Positions 8,301 to 16,924 of a stretch of 64,000 nucleotides of DNA are shown here, piece after piece. The notes beneath the pieces are model-generated. The model saw only the letters and a list, made by a program, of their open reading frames with translations, was not told the DNA's origin and did not search any database. This stretch comes from Nemertoderma westbladi (taxonomy: Eukaryota; Xenacoelomorpha; Nemertodermatida; Nemertodermatidae), in NCBI GenBank assembly GCA_032718475.1, contig JAUCBJ010002168.1:1-64000 (forward strand), in the 5' to 3' direction. How positions within the stretch are numbered: position 1 is the stretch's first letter; every line of letters begins with the position of its first letter. The position numbers were made by a program, and so were the translations under genes.

Positions 8301-11041
8301 TAGAAGACCGAGGAACGAAAGACCTAGACTTAATAAAGGACGACCTTCCGGAAACCAAGACGCTAGGCTTGAAGTGGGACACTGAAAGAGACATCCTGTT
8401 TTTTCAGTTAAAACAGCGAGATAATCCAGTTCGAACCAAACGGATTTGTTTAAGTATCCTGAGCACTTATTTCGACCCATTGGGATTTATTAGCCCAGTT
8501 ATCTTGATTGCTCGGAGTTTAGTACAACAGATGTGGCTTGAAAACCACTCATGGGACGATCCGCTTAAGGGAGAACTTTTGAAGAAATGGATGAAATGGG
8601 AAGATTCTCTACCTGCCATCGAGAACTTTATAATTTTCCATGCATATTTTGGCCATGTTCTCCCTACGTATTCCTATCAACTCCATGTATTTGGAGATGC
8701 CAGCGATATGGGAATCGGTATAGTGGCATACCTGCGAGTCGAAACTCCGGATGGAATCAAAGTTGCCTTGGTTACATCTAAAGCATTGATTAACAACAAG
8801 CTTAAGGTTCCTCGGGCGGAGTTAAAAGCAGCTTTATACGCTACAGCTATCGGCCGGAATGTAACAGAACAGATCGATTATACACTGGAGAAAACTGTTT
8901 ATTGGACCGACGCTTTACTTGTATTGGAATATATAACGAATGAAGTCTGTCAGTTCAGCGTCTTTGTTACTAACAGAGTAGCCATTATTCTTAGTCGCAC
9001 AACGATAGATCAATGGAGACATTGCCCTGGTACGATTAACCCAGCTGACATCGCCTCCAGAGGAGCAACTCCACAGGAACTGATAGATACCCCTGACTGG
9101 TTGGGTGGACCCGATTTCCTGAGCAAGGAAGAGGATGAATGGCCTCCTCACCTTACTACGGCTGAGATTAGACAAGCCAAGGGAGCGGAGAAAGTCAAAT
9201 CCAAAACTCGGACAAGTAAATCGAAGTTATTTAAACCGACAATCGATCTATCTGTATTACATATTGCCGAAAACGATACTTCGGATCCACAATTTCTCGC
9301 CGTAAACAAGTCTGTTGTGGAAATTAGAGACAGAGATTGGAAATCTGGAATACCAGACGTCTCGCAAGGAATCTCACCCCTGCTGCAGAGAGCACTGCAT
9401 CATTACAGTTCCTGGAATCGTCTCTGTAAAGCCGTCACCTACTTAAAGAGATGTTTTCACCATCACTACTCCAGGACGCAGAACACTAATGATCCTGCTC
9501 CAGTGACATCTGCGCAAGTTCATGTTATTAAAGATCTACCTAAGTACAAGATATCAGACCGGTTTCTAAAAGAGAAGATCAGTTACCAGGAGCATGAAGA
9601 AACTAATAAGCAGCTACTGAGACTCCTGCAATGCTATGAGGATTCCGATAGGTATTTTCTGTTGTTGAGAAATCCGCAGATGCGCTTAAGGGATCGCTTC
9701 TCTAGCACATTGATAGATGGGTTAATACGTGTTGGAGGAAGGCTTACCAACGCCCCATTATCCTTTGATACTAAATTTCCTATACTCATTAGTAATCTTG
9801 AAGTACAAATCAAGATGATTGTAGATGTTCACAGTAAACTGTATCCTGCTGGTAGAGAACGAGTTCTTAGCGAAATTCGAACCCGCTATTATTTTCATAA
9901 ACCACGTAGAGCTCTGAATCAAGTTCTTAGGAACTGCATACCTTGTAGGAAAGTATTCAGTAGGCCTTTAACACAGCGAGAGGCAGAATTACCTAGGGAA
10001 CGAGTAAGCTTTTATGAACCACCCTTTACTAATACTGGTGTGGATTTATTTGGCCCTATTGAAGTGTATCGTGCTAGAACTATAATCAAGAGATGGTGTG
10101 TAATCTTTGTCTGCATGACTTGTAGAGCTATCCATCTCGATATGGTGAACGATCTATCTACTATCAGCTTCGTCTTATGTTTACGACGACAGATCGCTCG
10201 TTTCGGAACTAGCAACACGATGAGATCCGATAAGGGAACGAACTTCATTGGTGCCAACAACGAAATTCAGGCTTACGTAAAGGACTGGAATCAAAGACAG
10301 GTGGACGACCAGCTACGGATAACGGCGTCTAGCTGGACCTTTAACGCCGCCGACGCCCCTTGGTGGGGAGGAAGTTGGGAGAGATTAATTCGAAGTGTCA
10401 AGACCGCATTTCACTTTATAGTGCCGTGCCGCGCATATCTCACCGACGAACTTCTGCGGACGTTAATGGAAGAAATCGCTGCCTATCTTAACGAGAGACC
10501 GCTTATGCCAGTCTCATCGAGTCTCGACTCCCTGGAAGCGCTAACACCCGCGCACTTCCTACTTAAGAAACCTGTAGCCATGCTCCCACAATCCGAGATT
10601 GCCGATGGAGATGAATACTGTCGTCGAACTTGGCAGCTTATGCAGTTGCTATCCCGTCGTTTCGCTGACCATTTTGAGAAACATTATCTGCCCACGCTAC
10701 AACTTCGAACTAAGTGGTTTGCGCAGCAGGAAAATGTCAACGCCGGAGACATGGTCCTTATTGTAGATCCGGACCTTCCGCGTAGACGGTGGCAGATCGG
10801 TCGTATCATCGAGACGCACATCTCGGAGGATGGTCTAGTGCGCTCAGTAGAACTCGTCGTAATGCGGCGTAACTTCAAGAAACCAGGTATAATCTTTGAA
10901 ACGCAACAACTCAATCGCCCAGTTGGTCGTTTATGTTTGCTGGAAAGAGACCGGGAACTCTCCGGAAACTATGGAAGGCAAGAAACCCTTCCCACGACCA
11001 CCTCCCTAATACCTCAAACATCTAGGGGCTCTTCAACGTAG
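5327..11041 (+). CDS. pol: BEL/Pao gag-pol polyprotein (protease, RT, RNase H, integrase)
   Basis: 1904 codons without a break. Domain order by motif: a DUF1759-like gag region (about 1-165); Cys/His zinc knuckles (273-335, C273, C306/C309, C325/C328); an aspartic protease of the DUF1758 type with LLDSGST (D449); reverse transcriptase (about 800-1010) with D865 and YMDD (D946, D947); RNase H/Peptidase_A17 region (D1124, E1165, D1195, then NPADIASRG); an integrase zinc-binding region ending CIPC; an integrase core with D1573, D1635, E1685; and a DUF5641-type C-terminal domain with the GDMVLI motif. This is the canonical BEL/Pao order. The zinc-binding integrase HHCC motif seems to lack its second His. 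The ATG used follows the previous stop by one base, and the DUF1759-like homology appears to begin a few residues upstream in the same open frame, so frameshift entry rather than this ATG may be the real route. Confidence 0.95.
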   Translation: MKWLPFNEYYKDSIQNSVLSNGEKLRFLIKCLEGPPKLMALKFIGHPEGLRQVWDTLNIRYGNKDNIAKYLYAKLVAPRHFLSSGIIEFSDEIQEICRQLDWLGKSHEYQSSMVIRAVVSTLPKGGVCTRWDKKVLYMNEQQRRSPTMADLMSFLDGEVKLQLIKQSREKTSENKVSEKPTSRRRVTPVCYTDDGESQASQEEDSGKDTDRSYYVDKTSKDVSKYKARNNDRREQVAKTPPQSPNRMHRRKPEEKTRVHQVNQGKVSNIKPNCALCDGTHRLSACAEFLRKSLVDRRTVVWDKRLCYNCLRPGHQRRTCYSDIKCAKCGAKHHILLHSEFERDKQSQVSEPELHVQFSDVNDTDQESEMEGFYTDEFSDANESCYLINTAVYRALTYEKDINEEFPPTTFTKQSSWKAPTSNVGIREFPVVQVRVHGLNKSYIVNALLDSGSTGTFIDQELAEDIFAGQPKFRTKLNMSGIMQVWKSTLTADYYVGVLSTPQDKLGTQGVRSVKMVAIKNFATTQADLYNWDEDESIQHLKIPRFQTDYPGVQILIGQNAHEALETLEKRPAQPQPLQTYAVRTRVGWYFTGPSRRTLEERMPHEQIYQVSDWEEESSEVDELTEGTPYSSDNDDIYQLFDEENTMDLLTENQTWKNQANLCQLIRPTESIIYNDELNDEVERYNARTRDKLAVRFFTQELVEPNSYDKALSIEEERAKQIQETTTRFLKDQGRYEIGLPFRKREPRFINNRPLAEKRINQLHRRLTANASAKEMYQTQLKKFITKGYAERVPEGTPITERTYYLTHHYVPKPGKPNEVRVVFDGSALYMGQSLNSELLPGPNLLQSLLGILLRLRQYSIAFASDIEGMFLQVKALDRDRDSLRFLWWPEGDLNQKPVEYWMTIQAFGIISSPSNACSVVRTTANDNRDSFSKEVIDNIKRNIYMDDNLRSLPSVEEAIAVAKGTVECLKRGGFRLTKFTSNSREFLEAIPVEDRGTKDLDLIKDDLPETKTLGLKWDTERDILFFQLKQRDNPVRTKRICLSILSTYFDPLGFISPVILIARSLVQQMWLENHSWDDPLKGELLKKWMKWEDSLPAIENFIIFHAYFGHVLPTYSYQLHVFGDASDMGIGIVAYLRVETPDGIKVALVTSKALINNKLKVPRAELKAALYATAIGRNVTEQIDYTLEKTVYWTDALLVLEYITNEVCQFSVFVTNRVAIILSRTTIDQWRHCPGTINPADIASRGATPQELIDTPDWLGGPDFLSKEEDEWPPHLTTAEIRQAKGAEKVKSKTRTSKSKLFKPTIDLSVLHIAENDTSDPQFLAVNKSVVEIRDRDWKSGIPDVSQGISPLLQRALHHYSSWNRLCKAVTYLKRCFHHHYSRTQNTNDPAPVTSAQVHVIKDLPKYKISDRFLKEKISYQEHEETNKQLLRLLQCYEDSDRYFLLLRNPQMRLRDRFSSTLIDGLIRVGGRLTNAPLSFDTKFPILISNLEVQIKMIVDVHSKLYPAGRERVLSEIRTRYYFHKPRRALNQVLRNCIPCRKVFSRPLTQREAELPRERVSFYEPPFTNTGVDLFGPIEVYRARTIIKRWCVIFVCMTCRAIHLDMVNDLSTISFVLCLRRQIARFGTSNTMRSDKGTNFIGANNEIQAYVKDWNQRQVDDQLRITASSWTFNAADAPWWGGSWERLIRSVKTAFHFIVPCRAYLTDELLRTLMEEIAAYLNERPLMPVSSSLDSLEALTPAHFLLKKPVAMLPQSEIADGDEYCRRTWQLMQLLSRRFADHFEKHYLPTLQLRTKWFAQQENVNAGDMVLIVDPDLPRRRWQIGRIIETHISEDGLVRSVELVVMRRNFKKPGIIFETQQLNRPVGRLCLLERDRELSGNYGRQETLPTTTSLIPQTSRGSST

Positions 11042-11334
11042 TACGTCTGGAGTGGGTGTATGTCTATATTATTTTATCTATTTTTATTACATTTTATATG
11101 TAAATGTTATTGTACGTTATTATAATCGTTTTTATTTAATTTTATTTAGTAAAATGTTATTTTAGAATATTTAGTAAATTAGTGCAATATATTAGTGTTT
11201 ATTACGTACTTAATTACTTATAATATATTTAGTGCGACGGCAAGAAATAATTATTTTTCTCTTTCCTTACTGTCCGTATTATATTATAAATGCGAGACTA
11301 TAGTAAGATGACATGTCAGTACTTATTAAAGTAC

Positions 11335-11340
11335 AATAAA
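11335..11340 (+). promoter_or_regulatory. Candidate polyadenylation signal after pol
   Basis: AATAAA lies about 300 bp after the pol stop codon, inside the element and far from the 3' LTR. If used, it would end a gag-pol transcript before ORF4 and ORF5, which would then need their own transcript. The hexamer alone is weak evidence. Confidence 0.35.
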
Positions 11341-11578
11341 GCCACTACTATATTTAAGTATTATTGGTAGGCAGAGTATTAGGAATGCAAAGTTCAGATC
11401 CTCGTGTCTCGGCTAAACCAAGCTCTGGGTAGACCTTGGAAACGACTTGCCTCTTCACACTGACATTGCTTCGTGCGATATTGCTCTTCTACCTTATATT
11501 AAATAATACATATAGTAGCGTGATGTCCCTATAACAGTAGCGTAAAACGCAAATAAATCTGTTAAACCTTTTGACCAT

Positions 11579-11680
11579 CTGTAATTCTAGTCGATTAAGA
11601 TATCGTGGCACCCACCGATATGCTTGAAAGACAAATTCTAGAATCAATGGTTAACGTCCCCAGACAAGTTCTGGAATAAA
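11579..11680 (+). ncRNA. Structured RNA module, copy 1
   Basis: Starts AATTCTAGTCGATTAAG. Hairpin 1 is 11600-11621: six pairs (11600-11605 with 11616-11621), one bulged C (11615), three pairs (11606-11608 with 11612-11614) and a CAC loop. Hairpin 2 is 11660-11674: CCAGA pairs with TCTGG around a five-base loop. Copy 2 keeps both hairpins with compensatory or loop-only changes. Confidence 0.6.
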
Positions 11681-11738
11681 TCGGTGCCCATCTTAAATAT
11701 TAATTTAATATTTATTAAAATCTGTAAAATTCAGATCC

Positions 11739-11845
11739 GTTAACAATTCTAGTCGATTAAGATATCGTAGCTCTTACCGATACTCTTAAAAGATAAATTT
11801 CATAGAATTAAGGATCCTATGTCCCCAGACCTGCTCTGGAATCAA
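11739..11845 (+). ncRNA. Structured RNA module, copy 2
   Basis: Direct repeat of 11579-11680 at an offset of 162-165. Hairpin 1 (11763-11782) keeps the bulged C (11777). The pair G607-C613 of copy 1 is here A769-T775, and G608-C612 is here G770-T774 (last three digits of position given). Hairpin 2 (11825-11839) keeps the stem CCAGA/TCTGG with a different loop. The pattern suggests selection on RNA pairing, although two copies are few. Confidence 0.6.
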
Positions 11846-12476
11846 ATTGTGTCAATTTTAACATCAAATAATAAAATTCACGGGAATAAATTTAAATTCA
11901 TACTTTAAATGAATTTCATAAATTGTCGTTTTGTGCAATTTATAACATTCCCAAAATTCCATTAATTAATAGATCACGGGAGCGGAGATTCATTCTATTG
12001 AGTGTATTAGAGTGCGAGAATCTCCAACATATAGTCAATAGCCGATAAAATTTATAAAATCATGCATAAAGAGGATATTGACAATTAAAGAATTACTATT
12101 AAATAGCATCCCAGATCTGTATGCATGAGAATTACCCTAATTCTACCGCTAGTTTTCCATAATGTCACCATGGCAACACCCACGCTAGAATTAGAAGCAA
12201 GTTAAAGGAATAATAAAAAGCTTGCCCCATTACGTAGCATAAGAGTATACATAGCGCACTATTAGTATCCAAGGATACATAGTAATAACGTGACATTCTG
12301 GAAGACACTGACTAACGGACAAATGGCATGCATGTGTGCAGTAAGTAATGATTGTATGGAATTTGTGCGTTTATAGGTGAATGTTACTACTAAAGTGTGT
12401 TTACAGTAGCTAATCGCAATTGTAAAGTAGCCCTAACTCTACCGAGATAACCTCAAGTGGATTCAAGCCTTTGGGA

Positions 12477-12581
12477 CGGACAGTGGTGGGACTTGTGCCG
12501 GGTATCGTTGTCGTGCTGTTGCTACATGTTGGCGTAAACACTGCGACAACGGTACATCGGCGCTGAGAAACCCACTGTCCG
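12477..12581 (+). ncRNA. Three-tier long hairpin before ORF4
   Basis: Outer stem: 12477-12486 pairs with 12572-12581 (10 bp). Middle stem: 12495-12500 with 12558-12563 (6 bp, one G-T). Inner stem: 12502-12513 with 12544-12555 (12 bp, one G-T), closing a 30-base apical loop. All three are nested in register with small internal loops. It ends 81 bases before the ORF4 ATG. Possible roles include translation entry, packaging or export; none is shown by sequence. Confidence 0.7.
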
Positions 12582-12662
12582 GGGGCAAAGCCTAGTAGGC
12601 AGCGACGCCCGCTTGCCTAAAATATTAACTCATATTGATATTAATAAACTCAGATAGCAGAT

Positions 12663-14855
12663 ATGACGGAATTGATAGAAGATGACCTTGGTATTAGAGA
12701 GCGATATACTCTACCTTTACAAGCATTTGTGGATAGCTTGATACGCGGTGAAGCCGATCCGACTATTACGGAGGACGATGGTCGTTATATCGAACCGCCG
12801 ATGTCCCAGGAACAACTTACGCGTGAATTGGACTATAGAAAATTCACCGCTCGCTATACGAATCGTAATGGTACGTATATGGACTTCTTAACTACCGGCC
12901 ATCCTACCGATTTACATGATACTGAAGATGTAGACACCGAAAGGGAAATGGTTTTATTTAAATATCATGCCCAGCGGAATCGTAATGATAAACCGAGAAT
13001 AGAACACGAGAACTCTATTCGCAACCTACTCGACAGAGAAAACGTTGAAGAACCCGATAAGCGTATCAACTTCAACGACTACTTGGAATTTTTGAGAGAA
13101 ACCTATCTCAATATTGCCAGTCAACAGAACCTAGAGACTCGATATCCTCAAGGTATGCATCACGATCCCATGGTAGAACTCAAACGACTCTATTTCACCA
13201 TGATGTATCTTACCGCAGATCGTCCACTGCCTGTTGTCCCGGACAGCTTTGAACAAATGGAAGAGTATTGCAAAACTGGAGAACGATCACCCGCGTTTCC
13301 TCTGCAGGACGTACGTCTTTGGTATTATTGTGACTCATGTCCTAGACCTAACCAGCAAACGGAAAGACATAAACATCCGCGGAGACGTTGTGCTAAACAC
13401 AGTTTTACGCGTTATACTTACGGGAGTTTCGAGCGAAACCTGTTCGACGTATCACCTACGATCGCCCGTCTAAAACGATCGCTAAATAAACCCATGATCA
13501 GAGTTCCGGAATACTCGGTCAGGCCTCCCCATTTCCCCGTGAGACCTCAAACTCTTGATCCTAACAGTATCACTGATCCTCCCGAGTTATATTCACTGTT
13601 CAAAGATTTGGTGTTACCCGAGCAGTTAATCGGTGGGGTTCCAGCGGTAGGTTCGTTAGATATTCGACCATCCTATTTAACCGGATTGGGACGCGGGCAT
13701 CTAACATCGCCATTTAATCCTTACAACCGGCCAGGATTAACTCCGATACAACCTGCCACGGAGGTCGAGGAGAGTGTCATCAGAAACGCTCTAGACGCCA
13801 TCCGACAGAAAATCGGAAAGGGAACCCAGGATTTTCTAGAGAAACGTAAGTTACAGCAGCAGGTCCAATCGGTTAAAGAGTTAGCCTTGCCGCAGTTTGA
13901 TAGAGAAATCCAAAACCTCGAAGAGGACATCGAGCTTGGACGTACGTATTCTCTACAGGAGTTTCTAGAAGAACGCTTACAGAAACAAGCGGAGGAAAAT
14001 CAACTAGAGGAGAAACATACGGAAATGGATGAGAGAGAAGAAGCCGCTTTAGCCCAACCCGAAGCTCAGATACTCATAACTGATCTCTACTCTAAAACCG
14101 TCCGTCATCCCTCGATGGTTCCGCATTTCGGAGACAAACTTTTCGCAAAGATACAACCCCAACCGGTTGATATCAGCATAAGATCACAAAATCTTATCGC
14201 TGACGCTCCTATGTTACAGCGTCCGCCAATTGAGGCCGCTCGAGTTGACGGTATACTCGTTGAACCTCCGGACAATCGAGCGGATCTTGTCCGTCGTATG
14301 GTACACGATGTCAACATACGCGCTAGACCTTTACAGAACTCTTTTTATGGAATTAAAGATCACCCTTATTACGTTAATCTGACTCAATATTATATGGTAA
14401 AACCAGAAGATCCGACGCATAATTTAAAGTTTCTACCACTAATAAATCCTCTGGACATTGTCGAACTCGAACAATTGCAAAAACATCTGGATCAGTTAGT
14501 AAAGGTAAACTCATTTCGAAAACCATATAACGTTTCTCGAATAGAGAAGGATACAGTACCCCCTTATAATCTCGATGGATTTATTAAAACTCGATTAGTC
14601 CATTGGAATCTAGACGTATTATTCGAGGAGGAGAAAATACAAAGATATGGAAATGTGGAGACGTATACCACTCGATACATGAAGTATAGTGATCTCCCTG
14701 ACGCTAATCAATGCGCCACCTTGTGGCATCCGGTAGGGATGACCCTCGAGAACGCCACCAAGGAGTGGAATGAAACTCTTAATATCATTGAGATGTATGG
14801 CGTTGTTACTTACGAACGACGAATAACGAAGGTAGCGTTCCAATCGGAGAATTAG
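12663..14855 (+). CDS. BEL/Pao element ORF4: unknown protein with Cys/His cluster and coiled coil
   Basis: 730 codons with G at -3 of the ATG. I recognise no family. A Cys/His cluster (C223, C226, H236, H238, C243, H246) could bind one metal ion. A charged, Gln/Glu-rich predicted coiled coil spans about residues 375-460. The rest is acidic, Pro/Tyr-containing and looks globular. There is no signal peptide or membrane segment, so it is not an obvious envelope protein. It lies between pol and ORF5 on the same strand and is uninterrupted in a young element, which supports real coding. Its stop (14853-14855) is 11 bases before the ORF5 ATG, and the ORF5 frame overlaps its last 64 bases. A structural or nucleic-acid-associated role alongside ORF5 is a guess. 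Confidence 0.85.
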   Translation: MTELIEDDLGIRERYTLPLQAFVDSLIRGEADPTITEDDGRYIEPPMSQEQLTRELDYRKFTARYTNRNGTYMDFLTTGHPTDLHDTEDVDTEREMVLFKYHAQRNRNDKPRIEHENSIRNLLDRENVEEPDKRINFNDYLEFLRETYLNIASQQNLETRYPQGMHHDPMVELKRLYFTMMYLTADRPLPVVPDSFEQMEEYCKTGERSPAFPLQDVRLWYYCDSCPRPNQQTERHKHPRRRCAKHSFTRYTYGSFERNLFDVSPTIARLKRSLNKPMIRVPEYSVRPPHFPVRPQTLDPNSITDPPELYSLFKDLVLPEQLIGGVPAVGSLDIRPSYLTGLGRGHLTSPFNPYNRPGLTPIQPATEVEESVIRNALDAIRQKIGKGTQDFLEKRKLQQQVQSVKELALPQFDREIQNLEEDIELGRTYSLQEFLEERLQKQAEENQLEEKHTEMDEREEAALAQPEAQILITDLYSKTVRHPSMVPHFGDKLFAKIQPQPVDISIRSQNLIADAPMLQRPPIEAARVDGILVEPPDNRADLVRRMVHDVNIRARPLQNSFYGIKDHPYYVNLTQYYMVKPEDPTHNLKFLPLINPLDIVELEQLQKHLDQLVKVNSFRKPYNVSRIEKDTVPPYNLDGFIKTRLVHWNLDVLFEEEKIQRYGNVETYTTRYMKYSDLPDANQCATLWHPVGMTLENATKEWNETLNIIEMYGVVTYERRITKVAFQSEN

Positions 14856-14866
14856 GAACTACGCGC

Positions 14867-16924
14867 ATGATACACATACGCGGATTAGCTGGTTCCACTC
14901 ACGTGTTTACGCGAGCGTGTTCCGACGTGATCGATTATTCCTTTGAAACTCTCACCGAAACGCAAAAGAATCTCCGACATGGACAATTCGAACTCGCGCA
15001 GCGTTACGTCATTGACACCAAACGCAAACCGGCCATGGGTATCGATGGATCGATGTTACCCCAGCCCGTTCTCGAGATGTTATTCAACGAAAGAATCATT
15101 AAAATCGGCTCAGCTGTTTACGGAGATCTCCAAAACGACTTTCGGAATATGGAGAATATCCCCTATCCTTTCGTGGATACTCAGCTGATAGCTCCTTGGG
15201 CCGAAGGCCGAGGTTTCTTTCGCACCATGTATGCTAATGCGGCTAGCGACATTACAAAGGTGCAACGAACTTCCATCGGACATCTTGCCTTTCAGGAATA
15301 CGGGTGGAATTTCAAGGTCGGAAATCCCATCAACTATCAACAAGTATATGGAGACCATTATTCTCGATTATACTTTGACGGACCGTTGACCGCACCTGGC
15401 GCCGTGTATAGCTTCATGAGTGTTCCACTCCGTCCCTCCTTAGCTATCTACACGATCTTCGAAAACACCGCACTTTCTGGTTGGCTAGCCGATGTGTGCA
15501 GTCGCACTATACGCGCCCATCCATTAATCCTTGGGACCAAACTCGCTAAGCTAGATGAACATAATAAATTCATCCGCTTTGAATGTTTCCGACGGTTTTT
15601 AACCCCGTTTCGCAACGTGGATAGCCAATTCAAAGAACGCGCTTTGACCAAGCTCAGCTTAAGAGACTCGGCTGCGGAGAAGTTAGATAGCGCTGGATTT
15701 GCTATTTTCAAAGACATTTGTATAATAAACCTGCACTCCTCGGTTATCCAAAGACCTCGGATCCCCACCGGTTATTCTGTCGTGGAAATTCAGACGATAG
15801 GTCCACTTGAGGAGACAGCCACGCCTACCTCAACTATACAAGGGGAAGACGAACCCATATGTTTAGAATCTGAAGAGATTCAGCCCCCCACGTCTCGGAG
15901 TAGCGATAGCGACTACATATTGGAATGGTATCAAGGTCCCCAGTGTCTTACTGCGTATGATTATCGCCATGCCAATTATGTTTCTAGACAACGTTGTCGG
16001 CTGTGCGCATCGAGAGACCATATTACGTCTATGGACACCAACGATCTTTGTTCCTATTTCCATGAGCAACCGTCGATGGAAATCTATTGTGCATATTGTC
16101 GGCTTAATAATTTGCACATTTTTGCTGTCTGCCCCCAATTTATGACTCAATGCCATCATTGTCAATTAAAAGGACACGCCAGCTTTGATTGTCCCTTTAA
16201 CCATGATTTAGAGAGCGTAGATGAAATGATTGTACTACGTTATATCAGAGCTTGGGAAGCGAACGCTGATTTACATTGTGATTCACGCCATCGCTATTAC
16301 CCTGGACGCGCTTACGAAGGAGTTTATGCGTTCCATCCTTATTTGTTTGCCTCCGTCGAGCAGAAATCACGCCTATCAAGTTATGAACTACTGAAGCGCG
16401 TTGGAGAATGTATTTCAACCAAATATGTACGCAAATTTCTCAGGAGCATTAATCCGAGTGACATCAATTCTTACAACTTAATAAACTTTATCCGTCAAGA
16501 TCCGGCCTATGGAGACTTATTTGTCAACTCACACCCCGAGTTACAGGAAGTATATCGACGGCCTTACGAGTACAGAGCCCACGAACGCGAGTTGGAAAGA
16601 ACCATTAAACCAAGGAAGTTTCTAACTGCCTATGGTCCACCCACGGCCCTCGTTCAGACCACTCGTAAAGGACCCGTAAGAGCGGCTGTCTTGAAACGAG
16701 CTCTCAGAGCCGTTAGACCCCTCTCCCCGGACGTTGATGTCAATCAACCCGGTACTTCTACCGGCGGATATACCGATCGTAATCCCATACCTTCTGATAC
16801 AATCATATTGCACCCTTCACCCAGGAGTTATAGCCCTCCTTGTAAAGTGGCTCGCCCCAAAGAGAAAAGGACTCTTGCTAGCTTTAAAAAACTGCGTAAA
16901 CGCCGTCCGCGCAAGAAAGACTAA
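14867..16924 (+). CDS. BEL/Pao element ORF5: zinc-knuckle protein with basic tail
   Basis: 685 codons. It contains a canonical retroviral-type zinc knuckle CX2CX4HX4C (C429, C432, H437, C442), a variant CX2CX5HX4C (C408, C411, H417, C422) and an upstream partial C377/C380/H385 cluster. These predict single-stranded nucleic-acid binding. The N-terminal 300 residues look globular and match nothing I know. The last 30 residues are Lys/Arg-rich (KKLRKRRPRKKD), a likely nuclear-localisation or RNA-binding tail. The first ATG has a poor context (C at -3), but the frame is open from 14792, inside ORF4, so -1 frameshift, reinitiation or a separate message are all possible. It resembles a second nucleocapsid-like gene placed downstream of pol. 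No signal peptide or membrane span. Confidence 0.85.
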   Translation: MIHIRGLAGSTHVFTRACSDVIDYSFETLTETQKNLRHGQFELAQRYVIDTKRKPAMGIDGSMLPQPVLEMLFNERIIKIGSAVYGDLQNDFRNMENIPYPFVDTQLIAPWAEGRGFFRTMYANAASDITKVQRTSIGHLAFQEYGWNFKVGNPINYQQVYGDHYSRLYFDGPLTAPGAVYSFMSVPLRPSLAIYTIFENTALSGWLADVCSRTIRAHPLILGTKLAKLDEHNKFIRFECFRRFLTPFRNVDSQFKERALTKLSLRDSAAEKLDSAGFAIFKDICIINLHSSVIQRPRIPTGYSVVEIQTIGPLEETATPTSTIQGEDEPICLESEEIQPPTSRSSDSDYILEWYQGPQCLTAYDYRHANYVSRQRCRLCASRDHITSMDTNDLCSYFHEQPSMEIYCAYCRLNNLHIFAVCPQFMTQCHHCQLKGHASFDCPFNHDLESVDEMIVLRYIRAWEANADLHCDSRHRYYPGRAYEGVYAFHPYLFASVEQKSRLSSYELLKRVGECISTKYVRKFLRSINPSDINSYNLINFIRQDPAYGDLFVNSHPELQEVYRRPYEYRAHERELERTIKPRKFLTAYGPPTALVQTTRKGPVRAAVLKRALRAVRPLSPDVDVNQPGTSTGGYTDRNPIPSDTIILHPSPRSYSPPCKVARPKEKRTLASFKKLRKRRPRKKD

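Larger units (their letters stand above)
11042..12662 (+). other. Non-coding spacer between pol and ORF4
   Basis: 1.6 kb with no long ORF. It contains an AATAAA at 11335-11340, two copies of a structured module (11579-11680 and 11739-11845) and a compound hairpin (12477-12581), each listed separately. The end TAGCAG|AT just before ATG 12663 could serve as a 3' splice site, but the upstream pyrimidine tract is poor. Confidence 0.7.

Noticed and set aside
12663-16924. ORF4/ORF5 as a retroviral-type envelope gene
   Set aside because: Neither has a signal peptide, a membrane span or a Cys-rich ectodomain pattern; ORF5 has nucleic-acid-type zinc knuckles instead.
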